Shown here: positions 9,943 through 16,387 of the stretch, piece by piece
Numbering within the stretch: the stretch's first letter is position 1
Layout: each line of letters begins with the position of its first letter
Source: an uncultured Lentisphaerota bacterium
GTDB taxonomy: Bacteria > Verrucomicrobiota > Kiritimatiellia > CAIQIC01
Length of the DNA stretch: 32,448 nucleotides
Reading direction: 5' to 3'
Assembly (NCBI GenBank): GCA_903889245.1
Contig: CAISWQ010000117.1
Location: 1 to 32,448, forward strand
Notes under the pieces: model-generated
Seen by the model: the letters and a program-made list of their open reading frames with translations, nothing else
Databases searched by the model: none
What the model was told of the DNA's origin: nothing
Program-made: the position numbers and the translations under genes

Positions 9943-10872
9943 TCAGCGGGCGCGCAGGAACTTCGCGATGTCGCGGCGGAGTGGGGCGGAGGGCTGCGCG
10001 CCGAGCTTCGTCACCGAGAGCGCGGCGGCGGCGTTGGCGAAGCGGACGGCGGCGGGTAGTGCCTGGCCCTCGGCGAGGGCGACGGCGAGCGCGCCGTTAA
10101 AGATGTCGCCCGCGGCGGTGGTGTCCACCGCCTTTACCTTGAAGCCCGGCACAAGTTTTTCGCCGCTGGCGTCGGCGATGAACGCGCCGCGCGCGCCGAG
10201 CGTAAGTATGACCGTCGCCACGCCGCGGGCGCGCAGCTTCGCGGCGGCTTTCGAGGCGGTCGCGGTGTCGGTCACCTTGATGCCGGTCAGCAACTCGGCC
10301 TCGGTCTCGTTCGGCGTGAGGATGCTGACGCGCTTCAGGAGTTTGTCCGGCAGCGGGCGCGCGGGCGCGGGATTGAGGATGACGCGCACGCCGGCTTTGG
10401 CGGCGAGCTCGGCGGCGGACTGCACAGTGGCGAGCGGCGTCTCCAGTTGCATGACGACGACTGCCGCCTTGGCAAAGAGCGCGGCAGCTTTTTTCACGTC
10501 GGCAGGAACAAGGCGGCCGTTCGCGCCGGAGGCGACGGCGATGGAATTCTCGCCATCCTTGGCGACGAAGATCAGCGCGACGCCGGAGGGCGCGGCCGCG
10601 TCGCGGACGATATGCGCGACGTTGATGCCATCCTTGACGAAGCCGGCGACGGCTTGTTCGCCGAACATATCGCGGCCGACGCGCGCGATGAACGTGACGC
10701 TGCCGCCGGCGCGCGCGGCGCCGACGGCCTGGTTCGCGCCCTTGCCGCCGGCAGCGGTGGTGAACTCGCCGCCGAGAATTGTTTCGCCGGGCCGAGGGAT
10801 ACGGTCAAGACGGATGATCATGTCGGTGTTGGAACTGCCGACGACGAGGATGGAAGGAGCGGTTGTGTTCAT
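9943..10872 (-). CDS. rbsK: Ribokinase, PfkB family
   Basis: A 309-residue protein of standard RbsK length. It has the N-terminal VVGSSNTDMI strand, the substrate-binding loop GGKGANQAVGAARAGG (42-57), the NPAPARPLP and TPNETEAELLTG segments, and the PfkB signature DTTAAGDIFNGALA (250-263) in which Asp256 is the expected catalytic base. The AAGD form is as in E. coli ribokinase. It phosphorylates ribose to ribose-5-phosphate with ATP in the cytoplasm. The upstream minus-strand neighbour is a sugar/ureide-type permease, so the pair probably imports and activates ribose or a nucleoside breakdown product. The 193-bp gap between them, with inverted repeats, makes one transcript uncertain. AAGG precedes the ATG by 8-9 bases. 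Confidence 0.93.
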   Translation of the reverse strand: MNTTAPSILVVGSSNTDMIIRLDRIPRPGETILGGEFTTAAGGKGANQAVGAARAGGSVTFIARVGRDMFGEQAVAGFVKDGINVAHIVRDAAAPSGVALIFVAKDGENSIAVASGANGRLVPADVKKAAALFAKAAVVVMQLETPLATVQSAAELAAKAGVRVILNPAPARPLPDKLLKRVSILTPNETEAELLTGIKVTDTATASKAAAKLRARGVATVILTLGARGAFIADASGEKLVPGFKVKAVDTTAAGDIFNGALAVALAEGQALPAAVRFANAAAALSVTKLGAQPSAPLRRDIAKFLRAR

Positions 10873-10925
10873 GGCGATTACCTTGGGTTATGGGGGAGCG
10901 TGGGAAAAGAGGGCGCGCAGGGAAC

Positions 10926-11053
10926 TGGAGTGCTGGAGTGGTGGAGTGATGGGGGAATGCGATGTGGTGTTTTGGAGGGCCACGCTCTGTCGTGGCCGCT
11001 AAAGTTGAGACTGCCTGCCATCACTCCATTACTCCAATTCTCCATCACTCCAG
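10926..11053. repeat. Inverted pair of 8-bp tandem repeats with central hairpin
   Basis: TGGAGTG recurs every 8 bp at 10926, 10934 and 10942. The complementary ACTCCA recurs every 8 bp at 11023, 11031 and 11047, with a variant at 11039. Between them GGCCACG-CTCTGT-CGTGGCC (10978-10997) forms a perfect hairpin. The structure fills the gap between ribokinase and the transporter and could fold as one large stem in their transcript. Confidence 0.7.
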
Positions 11054-11065
11054 CTCCCCCTCTCT

Positions 11066-12076
11066 TCACAGCTTGGAGGCGATCAGCACGCCGAGGCCGA
11101 GCAGGTAGAAGAGGAACATCGCGGCGAGCAGTTTGCCGGTGCCGGCGGGCGCGCCCTTGAATTCCTTCCAGATGAACACGCCCCAGAACGCGCCGACCAT
11201 CGTCGCGCCCTGGCCGAGGCCGTAGGAGAGCGCGGGGCCGGCGGCGGTGCTGGCGATGATGCTGAAGCTCATGCCGATGTTCCAGATGATGCCGCCGAGG
11301 ATGCCGATGGCATGGAGGCGCGCGTTGCCCTTGGTGAAATAGTCGCCGAACGGCACGGGCGCGCCGGTGAACGGCTTGATCATCATGAGGCTGTTCCAGA
11401 TGAAGTTCGAGGCGAGCAGGCCGGCGCTGAACAGGACGATCGCGGTGTAGGGCGAGAGCTTGCCCGCTTCGAGCGCGTGCGTCACAGGATCAACCTTGCC
11501 CATCGCCTGCGCGACGAAGCTGTAGAACCAGCCCATCAGCAGGCCGGCGGCGATGGAGATGACGATGCCCTTGACCGGCGTCTTCTGGCCGGCGGCGGCG
11601 AGGCGCTTGTAGGCGAGCGCGTCGAGCAGGATGGCGAACATCACGCCGATGACGCCCGCGGCGAGCATCGGCACGTTGCCTTCCGGCTGGGCGACATAGG
11701 TGGTGATGACGCCGAGCACGAGCGCGAGGCCGACGCCGACGGGGAACGCGACGGCGAGGCCGGCGATGTCAATCGCGGCGACGAGCAGGATGTTGGAGAG
11801 GTTGAAGATCACGCCGCCAAGAAAAGCGGAGCCGAGCCATTTGGCGTCGGCCTGCTGGAGATCGGCGATGAAGCCGCGGCCCGCGCCGCCGAAGCTGCCG
11901 AGCGTGAACGCGAGCACCAGCGCCAGCAGCAGCACGCCGATGGCGTAGTCCCAGTAGAAGAGTTGGAAGCGCCATTCCTTGCTCGCGAGCTTTTGCGTGT
12001 TCGCCCACGAACCCCAGCACAGCATCGTGACGACGCACATCAGCATCGCCACCGGATAGGACTCGACCAATACCAT
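11066..12076 (-). CDS. DMT-superfamily sugar/ureide permease-like transporter
   Basis: A 336-residue integral membrane protein with about ten hydrophobic helices. The N-terminal segment (CVVTMLCWGSWANTQKLASKEWRFQLFYWDYAIGVLLLAL) and the internal GVGLALVLGVITTYVAQPEGN resemble the ureide permease (PF07168) and glucose/ribose porter (GRP) families. The next gene is ribokinase, which favours ribose or a nucleoside as cargo; this is inference. I chose the ATG at 12076 because AGAGGAG lies 8 bases upstream. The longer frame from 12127 adds an Arg/Cys-rich piece without family resemblance. The region upstream runs into a heptamer repeat array at 12141. Confidence 0.85.
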   Translation of the reverse strand: MVLVESYPVAMLMCVVTMLCWGSWANTQKLASKEWRFQLFYWDYAIGVLLLALVLAFTLGSFGGAGRGFIADLQQADAKWLGSAFLGGVIFNLSNILLVAAIDIAGLAVAFPVGVGLALVLGVITTYVAQPEGNVPMLAAGVIGVMFAILLDALAYKRLAAAGQKTPVKGIVISIAAGLLMGWFYSFVAQAMGKVDPVTHALEAGKLSPYTAIVLFSAGLLASNFIWNSLMMIKPFTGAPVPFGDYFTKGNARLHAIGILGGIIWNIGMSFSIIASTAAGPALSYGLGQGATMVGAFWGVFIWKEFKGAPAGTGKLLAAMFLFYLLGLGVLIASKL

Positions 12077-12140
12077 AACGCGCTCCTCTCTGCGGTCGCC
12101 GCCGCAACGCGGCGCACGATAGAACAAGCCGCGCGAAGAA

Positions 12141-12430
12141 GAAACCTGAAACTGAAGAAGAAACCTGAAACGTGAGACCTGAAACCTGAAACCGGAAACC
12201 TGAGACCTGAAACCTGAAACCGGAAACCTGAAACCTGAAGCCGGAAAGCAGAAAGCAGAGACCGGAAAGCTGAAAGCAGAAACCGGAAACCTGAAACCGG
12301 AAACCTGAAACCTGAAACCGGAAAGCTGAAAGCGGAGACCGGAAAGCTGAAACTTGAAACCTGAAACCTGAAACGTGAGACCTGAAACCGGAAAGCTGAA
12401 AGCAGAAACCGGAAACCGGAAACCTGAAAT
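12141..12430. repeat. Heptanucleotide tandem repeat array (GARASCN)
   Basis: After two units and a 5-base break, 38 uninterrupted 7-bp units run from 12160 to 12425, ending in a partial unit. The consensus is GAAACCT/GAAACCG with frequent GAAAGCT/GAAAGCA variants and some GAGACC. One strand is purine-rich throughout. All frames are open across it because 7 is not a multiple of 3, giving repetitive FRFLLSAF- or ETGKLKAE-like translations that are not genes. It separates the permease promoter region from the duplicated gene tail at 12443. Confidence 0.95.
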
Positions 12431-12442
12431 AAAGGGGTGGTC

Positions 12443-12509
12443 ACTCGGTAAACGCCTGCAACTCGGCGCAGGAGGAGAAGGCTTGAGTCGGGTTATCGCC
12501 GCCGATGGA
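12443..12509 (-). pseudogene. Duplicated C-terminal tail of the ADP-ribosylglycohydrolase-like gene
   Basis: On the minus strand this encodes GGDNPTQAFSSCAELQAFTE and a TGA stop. The intact gene at 13934 ends CGDNPQQAFSSCAELQAFGE. From GDNP to the final Glu, 17 of 19 residues match, and 20 consecutive bases are identical. Upstream the frame stays open for about 40 codons but becomes Gly/Ala/Val-rich without resemblance to the intact protein. It has no convincing start, so it is read as a decayed paralogue end or a mobilised tail. It lies just downstream of attC site A, where a third cassette would begin. Confidence 0.6.
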
Positions 12510-12630
12510 ACCCACGGCGACTGGCAAGCCGCCGACTATAGCGCCTGGAGCGACCCCACCAGCCACCGCTGCGCCTGACCTTCCTCCGCCAACCACCCCA
12601 GGCCGGAACCAACCCCGGCCTGCTTTTCAT

Positions 12631-12701
12631 GGAGAACGTCACGCCTCACCGGATTCCGAACCCGCTGCGGGTGAGGAATACGGTGCAGGCGATGGTTGGG
12701 C
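12631..12701 (-). other. attC recombination site A of an integron-type cassette array
   Basis: Read on the minus strand, this 71-bp site begins with R'' GCCCAAC (12701-12695) and ends with an R' core G^TTCTCC (12637-12631). Between them are imperfect inverted arms and a central hairpin ACCCGC-T-GCGGGT (12660-12672). It shares a 19-bp identical core with site B. R'' is complementary to the TTGGGC that opens the same cassette at 13205-13200. The R' tail TTCTCC does not match GTTRRRY well, as expected when it belongs to a different or decayed next cassette. Confidence 0.75.
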
Positions 12702-12703
12702 TT

Positions 12704-13189
12704 TCATTTTCTTATGAAGAAACACACCAAATCATCCTGACGCGGGAGTGCATTCAGTTGAACCTTGAACTTTCTCACGTCGTCCCACTTTATGATGTGA
12801 CTCTTTCCGCTCTGCTTGACAGCATTCTGAGCGTCCTGAATGGGTATTTTGTAGAATTCCTCCAAGAACAAATCGCTGGTGAAGGCGATGATTATCAGCT
12901 CATCGAAATTCTGAAGTGTCGCTTTGACGTTTGTCCATCTTGCGTTGTTACCTTCGCCCTTGGCATGAGCTTTCACCTGTAGCTTTGCAGTCGTGGTCTT
13001 AACATCCCAGTCAGGCTGCGTTGTTGTTGCTGCTCGTGTGCCGCCATACAACTCGGCAACAAACCACTCGCCGATTTCACCTGTAGTCCTTTCAGACCGC
13101 AGCACGTCCAGTTGCCGCAGAAACTGCTTCGCACCGATCATCTGGTTGAGGCTATTGCGCACAACCGCGTTGTCTGATTTCGTATTCAT
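12704..13189 (-). CDS. Cassette gene: PD-(D/E)XK nuclease-like hypothetical protein
   Basis: A 161-residue protein encoded in an integron-type cassette (12637-13205). It contains TGEIGEWFVAELYGG followed by PDWDV...LQVKAHAKG. That pattern is typical of the PD-(D/E)XK fold: a Glu in the first helix, an acidic residue on the second strand, and Q-x-K in place of E-x-K. Such folds occur in restriction enzymes and other nucleases; activity here is unproven. The ATG lies 16 bases inside the cassette boundary and the stop 3 bases before R'' of attC A, the usual compact packing of a cassette. The region is clearly AT-richer than its neighbours, which supports horizontal origin. Confidence 0.8.
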   Translation of the reverse strand: MNTKSDNAVVRNSLNQMIGAKQFLRQLDVLRSERTTGEIGEWFVAELYGGTRAATTTQPDWDVKTTTAKLQVKAHAKGEGNNARWTNVKATLQNFDELIIIAFTSDLFLEEFYKIPIQDAQNAVKQSGKSHIIKWDDVRKFKVQLNALPRQDDLVCFFIRK

Positions 13190-13199
13190 TGTCTTTGAA

Positions 13200-13271
13200 G
13201 CCCAACGTTACGGCTGACCGGACGGCGAACCCGCTGCGGGTGAGCCGTACGGTCCGGCCGATGGTTCGGGC
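13200..13271 (-). other. attC recombination site B of an integron-type cassette array
   Basis: A 72-bp site on the minus strand with R'' GCCCGAAC (13271-13264), inverted arms GGCCGGACCGTACGGC and GCCGTCCGGTCAGCC with unpaired bases, the central hairpin ACCCGC-T-GCGGGT (13229-13241), and R' G^TTGGGC (13206-13200) matching GTTRRRY. R'' is exactly complementary to the TTCGGGC that opens cassette 1 at 13725-13719, as required if the cassette once closed into a circle. Confidence 0.8.
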
Positions 13272-13711
13272 TTCCTTTTCTTCGCCGGTCCATCGAAGTG
13301 GCCGACTTCCACTTTTGCCAATCGCCCATTGCGATAGTAGAGCATCAGACATCCCCTGGCTCCGGGCTCCTCCCCAATCCAGTATCCCATTTGGTGTTCC
13401 ATCTCGAAACCCGGCGTGCCGAGAAGGGCCATCGTCTGACTCCGAGTGAGGTGGATTGCATTGGTAGGAACAGCCCGCCCCGATCGGAAACGATTAAGGA
13501 AATCGGAGATCACCCGCGCTTCGGCCAGTCGATTCGTCTGCGGGAGCTCCGAGAAACGCGAAGCGGCGGCTCGTATATCGGCTGGCCACTGCGCGCACGG
13601 CGGAACGCGAAGTAATTCCTTCGGTATGTTCTCGGGCACTCGCGAGCAGGCGACAAAGAGCGCTGACATCGCAACTGTGGATACCACGATTCCGATAATC
13701 TTCTTCATCAT
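13208..13711 (-). CDS. Cassette gene: small lipoprotein, BamE/SmpA-like
   Basis: A 167-residue protein. Residues 1-22 are a lipoprotein signal peptide ending ALFVAC with Cys22. The mature part contains HLTRSQTMALLGTPGFE and, after a variable stretch, LMLYYRNGRLAKVEVG, the pattern of BamE/SmpA-like lipoproteins (a helix followed by a beta hairpin). The Ser/Gly/Pro-rich C-terminus (from about PEPSAGPYG) is encoded by attC site B itself, so the cassette gene reads into its recombination site. The start is 14 bases inside the cassette boundary. The tandem ATGs at 13711 and 13708 are equivalent, and AGGCAG is a weak ribosome binding site. An envelope role is inferred. Confidence 0.8.
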   Translation of the reverse strand: MMKKIIGIVVSTVAMSALFVACSRVPENIPKELLRVPPCAQWPADIRAAASRFSELPQTNRLAEARVISDFLNRFRSGRAVPTNAIHLTRSQTMALLGTPGFEMEHQMGYWIGEEPGARGCLMLYYRNGRLAKVEVGHFDGPAKKRKPEPSAGPYGSPAAGSPSGQP

Positions 13712-13730
13712 TCTGCCTGCCCGAACATAG

Positions 13731-13778
13731 TGCTATACGGCTGTCCGCCTATTATAATAGGCGGACAGCCGTATAGCA
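13731..13778. repeat. Perfect 48-bp palindrome
   Basis: Two 24-bp arms (left arm TGCTATACGG...GCCTATTA) are exact reverse complements with no loop. It lies 5 bp outside the upstream boundary of cassette 1 (G^TT at 13726/13725). The centre reads TATTATAATA. A second 12-bp perfect palindrome, ATCTGTACAGAT, follows at 13786-13797. It could be an attachment-type site, a palindromic miniature element, or a bidirectional hairpin. Bases 13798-13933, up to the next stop codon, hold nothing I recognise. Confidence 0.9.
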
Positions 13779-13933
13779 TCTTTATATCTGTACAGATTCA
13801 CCTGCGGCCATGCTAGGACGCGGCTGTGGCGGTGTCAAGTGTGGTGGTGGATTGTGCCACCTGTGCTGCGCACCTATCTACTCGGCGAACCTCTCCGAAA
13901 CTCGGTGGTTCAATCTGCTTCTGCTGGCGCGGC

Positions 13934-15616
13934 TCATTCGCCGAACGCTTGCAGTTCGGCGCAGGAGGAGAAGGCCTGCTGCGGGTTGTCGCCACAGGCG
14001 GGGACGCCGAGGACGCGGACGGCGACGGCCTTGACCGGCGCCGGCAATTTCAGCGTGAAGGTCTGGCCGGGTTGGAGGCCCTGGTGGTCGGTGGCGGTGG
14101 TGGCGGGATAGTCGGTGAGTTCACCGATCGTCTCCCACGCCCCGCCAAGTTCGCGCTGGATTTGCACCTGGGGCTTACCGACGAACCAGCCGCCGTCGTG
14201 GAAGCTGTTGCCGTGGGCGAAGACGATGCGGCGCACATGCATCGGCTTGGCGAGCGGGATGGCGAACCAGTCCGCCTTGGCGTTCTTACCGTTGAACGTG
14301 ACGACGTAGGTGTCGCGGCGGCCGTCGCAGATCGAGCCTTCGCGATTGCCCTGGCGGGAGCGGCTCTCCTCGCGCTTGAGGGTGGCCAACTCTTCCGCTG
14401 TGAACCTGGAGTTGGCGATGGGGCCGGGCGCCCAACTGCGTTCGAGCGCGCTGGGCCGCGGCGTCTGCACCGGGATGACGAGCACCTCCACGCCCGCGGC
14501 ATCCTTCTCGATGCGACCGCCGGCGCGCAGCACCGCCTGCCGCGCGAGCTGCTCGCTGACGGCATAGACCTGCGGCACCGTGTAGTCGGTGAAGCTGAAC
14601 TTGCGCTGCGGGTCGAGTTTTTCGGTGTAGTGCTTCTCGATCTTGGCGGCGCCCAGCGCCGCGAACAGCACGCCGGCGGCGTTGGCGGGATTGCAGTCGC
14701 TGTCCTGCCCGCAGCGGCAGGCGATGGCGATGGTCCGGGCGGGGTCGCCCGCGCCGTAGAGCAGGCCCATGATGATGTAGGCGCCGTTGAGTTTGGCATC
14801 AATGCTGAACGCGTCCTTACCGCCGGGCTTCGAGCAGAAGGGGTGCGTGTAGTGCGGGTCCCGGTGATACTTCGCCTCGACGAGTTCCCACGTCTTGGTC
14901 CAGTCGGAATTTTCGCGGCACCACGTGAGCAGGTCGCGGATCATCTCCGCATACTGGCTCTCCGGCGGCACGCAGGCGAGGCCGGCGGCGACGAGCTTCC
15001 ACGGATCGGATTCAAAGTAAGCCTCGGCGTACATGCCGCCGACGAACTGGCCGGCGTAGAGGCCGTCGCCATAGTTCATGAGCCGGCCGAATTTTTCGCC
15101 GAGCGCGATCACCTGATTCGGCAGACCCGGCGCGATGATGCCGGAGAAGTCGGCCTCGATCTGGTAGTCAATGTCGTCGGCGTGCTCGTTGAACTGGGGA
15201 TGGCCGCTATCCGGCGGCGCGATACCGCGGCGGAGATTGTCACGCCCGGCCTTGTTCGCGTGCCAAAGCGGGTAGCCGCTGTTGGCGAAGTCGAGGCCCG
15301 CCTGCTTGAGCGCGGCGTCGAAGCCGTACAACTCCAGCGTGCGCAGGAAGGTCATCTCGACGTAGCAATCGTCGTTGCCGTGTTGGTTGATCATCTCCGG
15401 CTTCCACGCCGGCATCTGGCTTTCCGGGATGATCGCGCCCTTGACCTTGAATTCGGTCGGCGCGCCCCAGCCGACGCCGATCATCTGACCGAGCCACGCG
15501 CCCTGCATCTTGTCCACAAACACCGGCAGCGGCAGCCGCCGGACCGGCGCCTCGGCGGCGCGCAAGCCGAGGCAGCAGCCCAGACACAAAACCAGGAGGC
15601 AGCGGAGTGTTTTCAT
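13934..15616 (-). CDS. Secreted ADP-ribosylglycohydrolase-family protein with discoidin-like C-terminus
   Basis: A 560-residue protein. A signal peptide covers about residues 1-21 (MKTLRCLLVLCLGCCLGLRA). The ADP-ribosylglycohydrolase (PF03747) fold covers about 35-345, with DKMQGAWLGQMIGVGWGAPTEF near the start, HGNDDCYVEM at 79-88 and RCGQDSDCNPANAAGVLFAALGA at 301-323, which supplies the metal-binding aspartates. Residues about 400-555 look like a discoidin-type module. Secreted members of this family are common in PVC bacteria next to sugar enzymes, and their substrate is uncertain. The start at 15616 is chosen for its signal peptide and AAAGGAA upstream. A longer frame to 15847 only translates the palindrome array. 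Its last 19 codons recur at 12443. Confidence 0.88.
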   Translation of the reverse strand: MKTLRCLLVLCLGCCLGLRAAEAPVRRLPLPVFVDKMQGAWLGQMIGVGWGAPTEFKVKGAIIPESQMPAWKPEMINQHGNDDCYVEMTFLRTLELYGFDAALKQAGLDFANSGYPLWHANKAGRDNLRRGIAPPDSGHPQFNEHADDIDYQIEADFSGIIAPGLPNQVIALGEKFGRLMNYGDGLYAGQFVGGMYAEAYFESDPWKLVAAGLACVPPESQYAEMIRDLLTWCRENSDWTKTWELVEAKYHRDPHYTHPFCSKPGGKDAFSIDAKLNGAYIIMGLLYGAGDPARTIAIACRCGQDSDCNPANAAGVLFAALGAAKIEKHYTEKLDPQRKFSFTDYTVPQVYAVSEQLARQAVLRAGGRIEKDAAGVEVLVIPVQTPRPSALERSWAPGPIANSRFTAEELATLKREESRSRQGNREGSICDGRRDTYVVTFNGKNAKADWFAIPLAKPMHVRRIVFAHGNSFHDGGWFVGKPQVQIQRELGGAWETIGELTDYPATTATDHQGLQPGQTFTLKLPAPVKAVAVRVLGVPACGDNPQQAFSSCAELQAFGE

Positions 15617-15677
15617 CGGAGGCGTTCCTTTAGGCGGAGTGAGGGTGTGGCGCTGGTGCGCGGGGTGGGCTGGGGGC

Positions 15678-15697
15678 GCGGGAGCTGTAGCTCCCGC
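15678..15697. repeat. Hairpin GCGGGAGCT-GT-AGCTCCCGC
   Basis: A 20-bp palindrome with 9-bp arms and a two-base centre lies upstream of the ADP-ribosylglycohydrolase-like gene, between its leader and palindrome cluster 4. It has no U tract and no clear promoter relation. Confidence 0.5.
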
Positions 15698-15714
15698 CCA
15701 CAAGTTGGGAGAGC

Positions 15715-15858
15715 TTTCCAAGGCTTGGAAATTTTTGGACGGATTTTTCCGGGGCTTGGAAAAATTCCGGCGAGATTTTCCAAGGCTTGGAAAAGTTAGC
15801 GGTAAGTTTTTCCAATCCTTGGAAAAACAGGGTGTCGCGGTTTCCAAGCATTGGAAAA
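15715..15858. repeat. Phased palindrome array, cluster 4 (5 copies)
   Basis: This is the longest array. Five TTCCAAG-N-CTTGGAA-type palindromes are centred at about 15723, 15754, 15785, 15817 and 15849 (spacings 31, 31, 32, 32 bp). Copies 1 and 3 are near-perfect; copies 2, 4 and 5 carry one to three arm changes. It lies between the LptE stop (15872) and the ADP-ribosylglycohydrolase-like start (15616). Confidence 0.9.
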
Positions 15859-15871
15859 CCTCCGGCGGCGC

Positions 15872-16387
15872 TCACCAGACTTCGGTGACTTTCTGGACGA
15901 TGTCGTGCGCGAGATCTTTGGCGGCCTTGGGCAGGCCGATGCGCTTGGAGGAGGAGAGGTCGCCGACGACGGTGAAGGTACCTTCGCCGTAGCAGCGCGG
16001 GTTTTCGGCGAGGACCTTGCCATCGCGCTTGCGGGTCAGGACGATGGAGGCGTAGAGCGTGATGCGGTATTCAAGCGCGGCGGTAGGGCGGTCGGTATCG
16101 TATTGCAGAGGGGTCAGCTTGTAGTCGGTCAGCCGGACTTGCAGGATGGCGTCCGCTGCGTCGGCGGGTGCGAATTTGAGCGAGCCATCCTTCTGGAATT
16201 CCTGCAACGCGAAGCGGGTGGTATCAAGTTCGAGTTGCGGCTCGGCCGTCTGGTTGATGAAGGTGGGCACATGGACGGTCTTGATCTCCGGCGGCAGCAT
16301 GGAGCCGAGCCGGTAGCCGACGCAGCCGGGCAACAACGCCAAGGCGAGTGCGGCGCACGCGAGCAGGTTAGGGCTTGGTTTGGTCAT
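15872..16387 (-). CDS. lptE: LptE-like LPS-assembly lipoprotein
   Basis: A 171-residue protein with a lipoprotein signal peptide ending LLPGC (Cys22), followed by VGYRLGSMLPPEIKTVHVPTFINQT. That opening and the later RFALQEFQKDGSL, AILQVRLTDYKLTPLQYD and YRITLYASIVLTRKRDGKVL segments match the LptE family (PF04390). LptE plugs the LptD barrel and helps insert lipopolysaccharide into the outer membrane. Its start overlaps the end of the BamD-like gene by 20 bp, so the two are cotranscribed and both belong to outer-membrane assembly. Palindrome cluster 4 follows. Confidence 0.85.
   Translation of the reverse strand: MTKPSPNLLACAALALALLPGCVGYRLGSMLPPEIKTVHVPTFINQTAEPQLELDTTRFALQEFQKDGSLKFAPADAADAILQVRLTDYKLTPLQYDTDRPTAALEYRITLYASIVLTRKRDGKVLAENPRCYGEGTFTVVGDLSSSKRIGLPKAAKDLAHDIVQKVTEVW

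Noticed and set aside
12598-12622. Intrinsic terminator (AGGCCGG / CCGGCCT hairpin followed by GCTTTTC)
   Set aside because: No plus-strand gene lies upstream to be terminated and the T tract is short. It could equally be part of a third cassette.
13798-13933. Integron integrase remnant beside the cassettes
   Set aside because: No integrase motif can be read in any frame there. The stretch is too short and contains no recognisable coding sequence.
15617-15847. N-terminal extension of the ADP-ribosylglycohydrolase-like gene
   Set aside because: It only translates the palindrome array and GC-rich leader. The signal peptide and ribosome binding site point to the start at 15616.
15715-15858. 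CRISPR array
   Set aside because: The repeated unit is a degenerate 15-bp palindrome, the spacers are only 16-17 bp, and no cas gene is present. The same unit occurs in other small clusters and singly.
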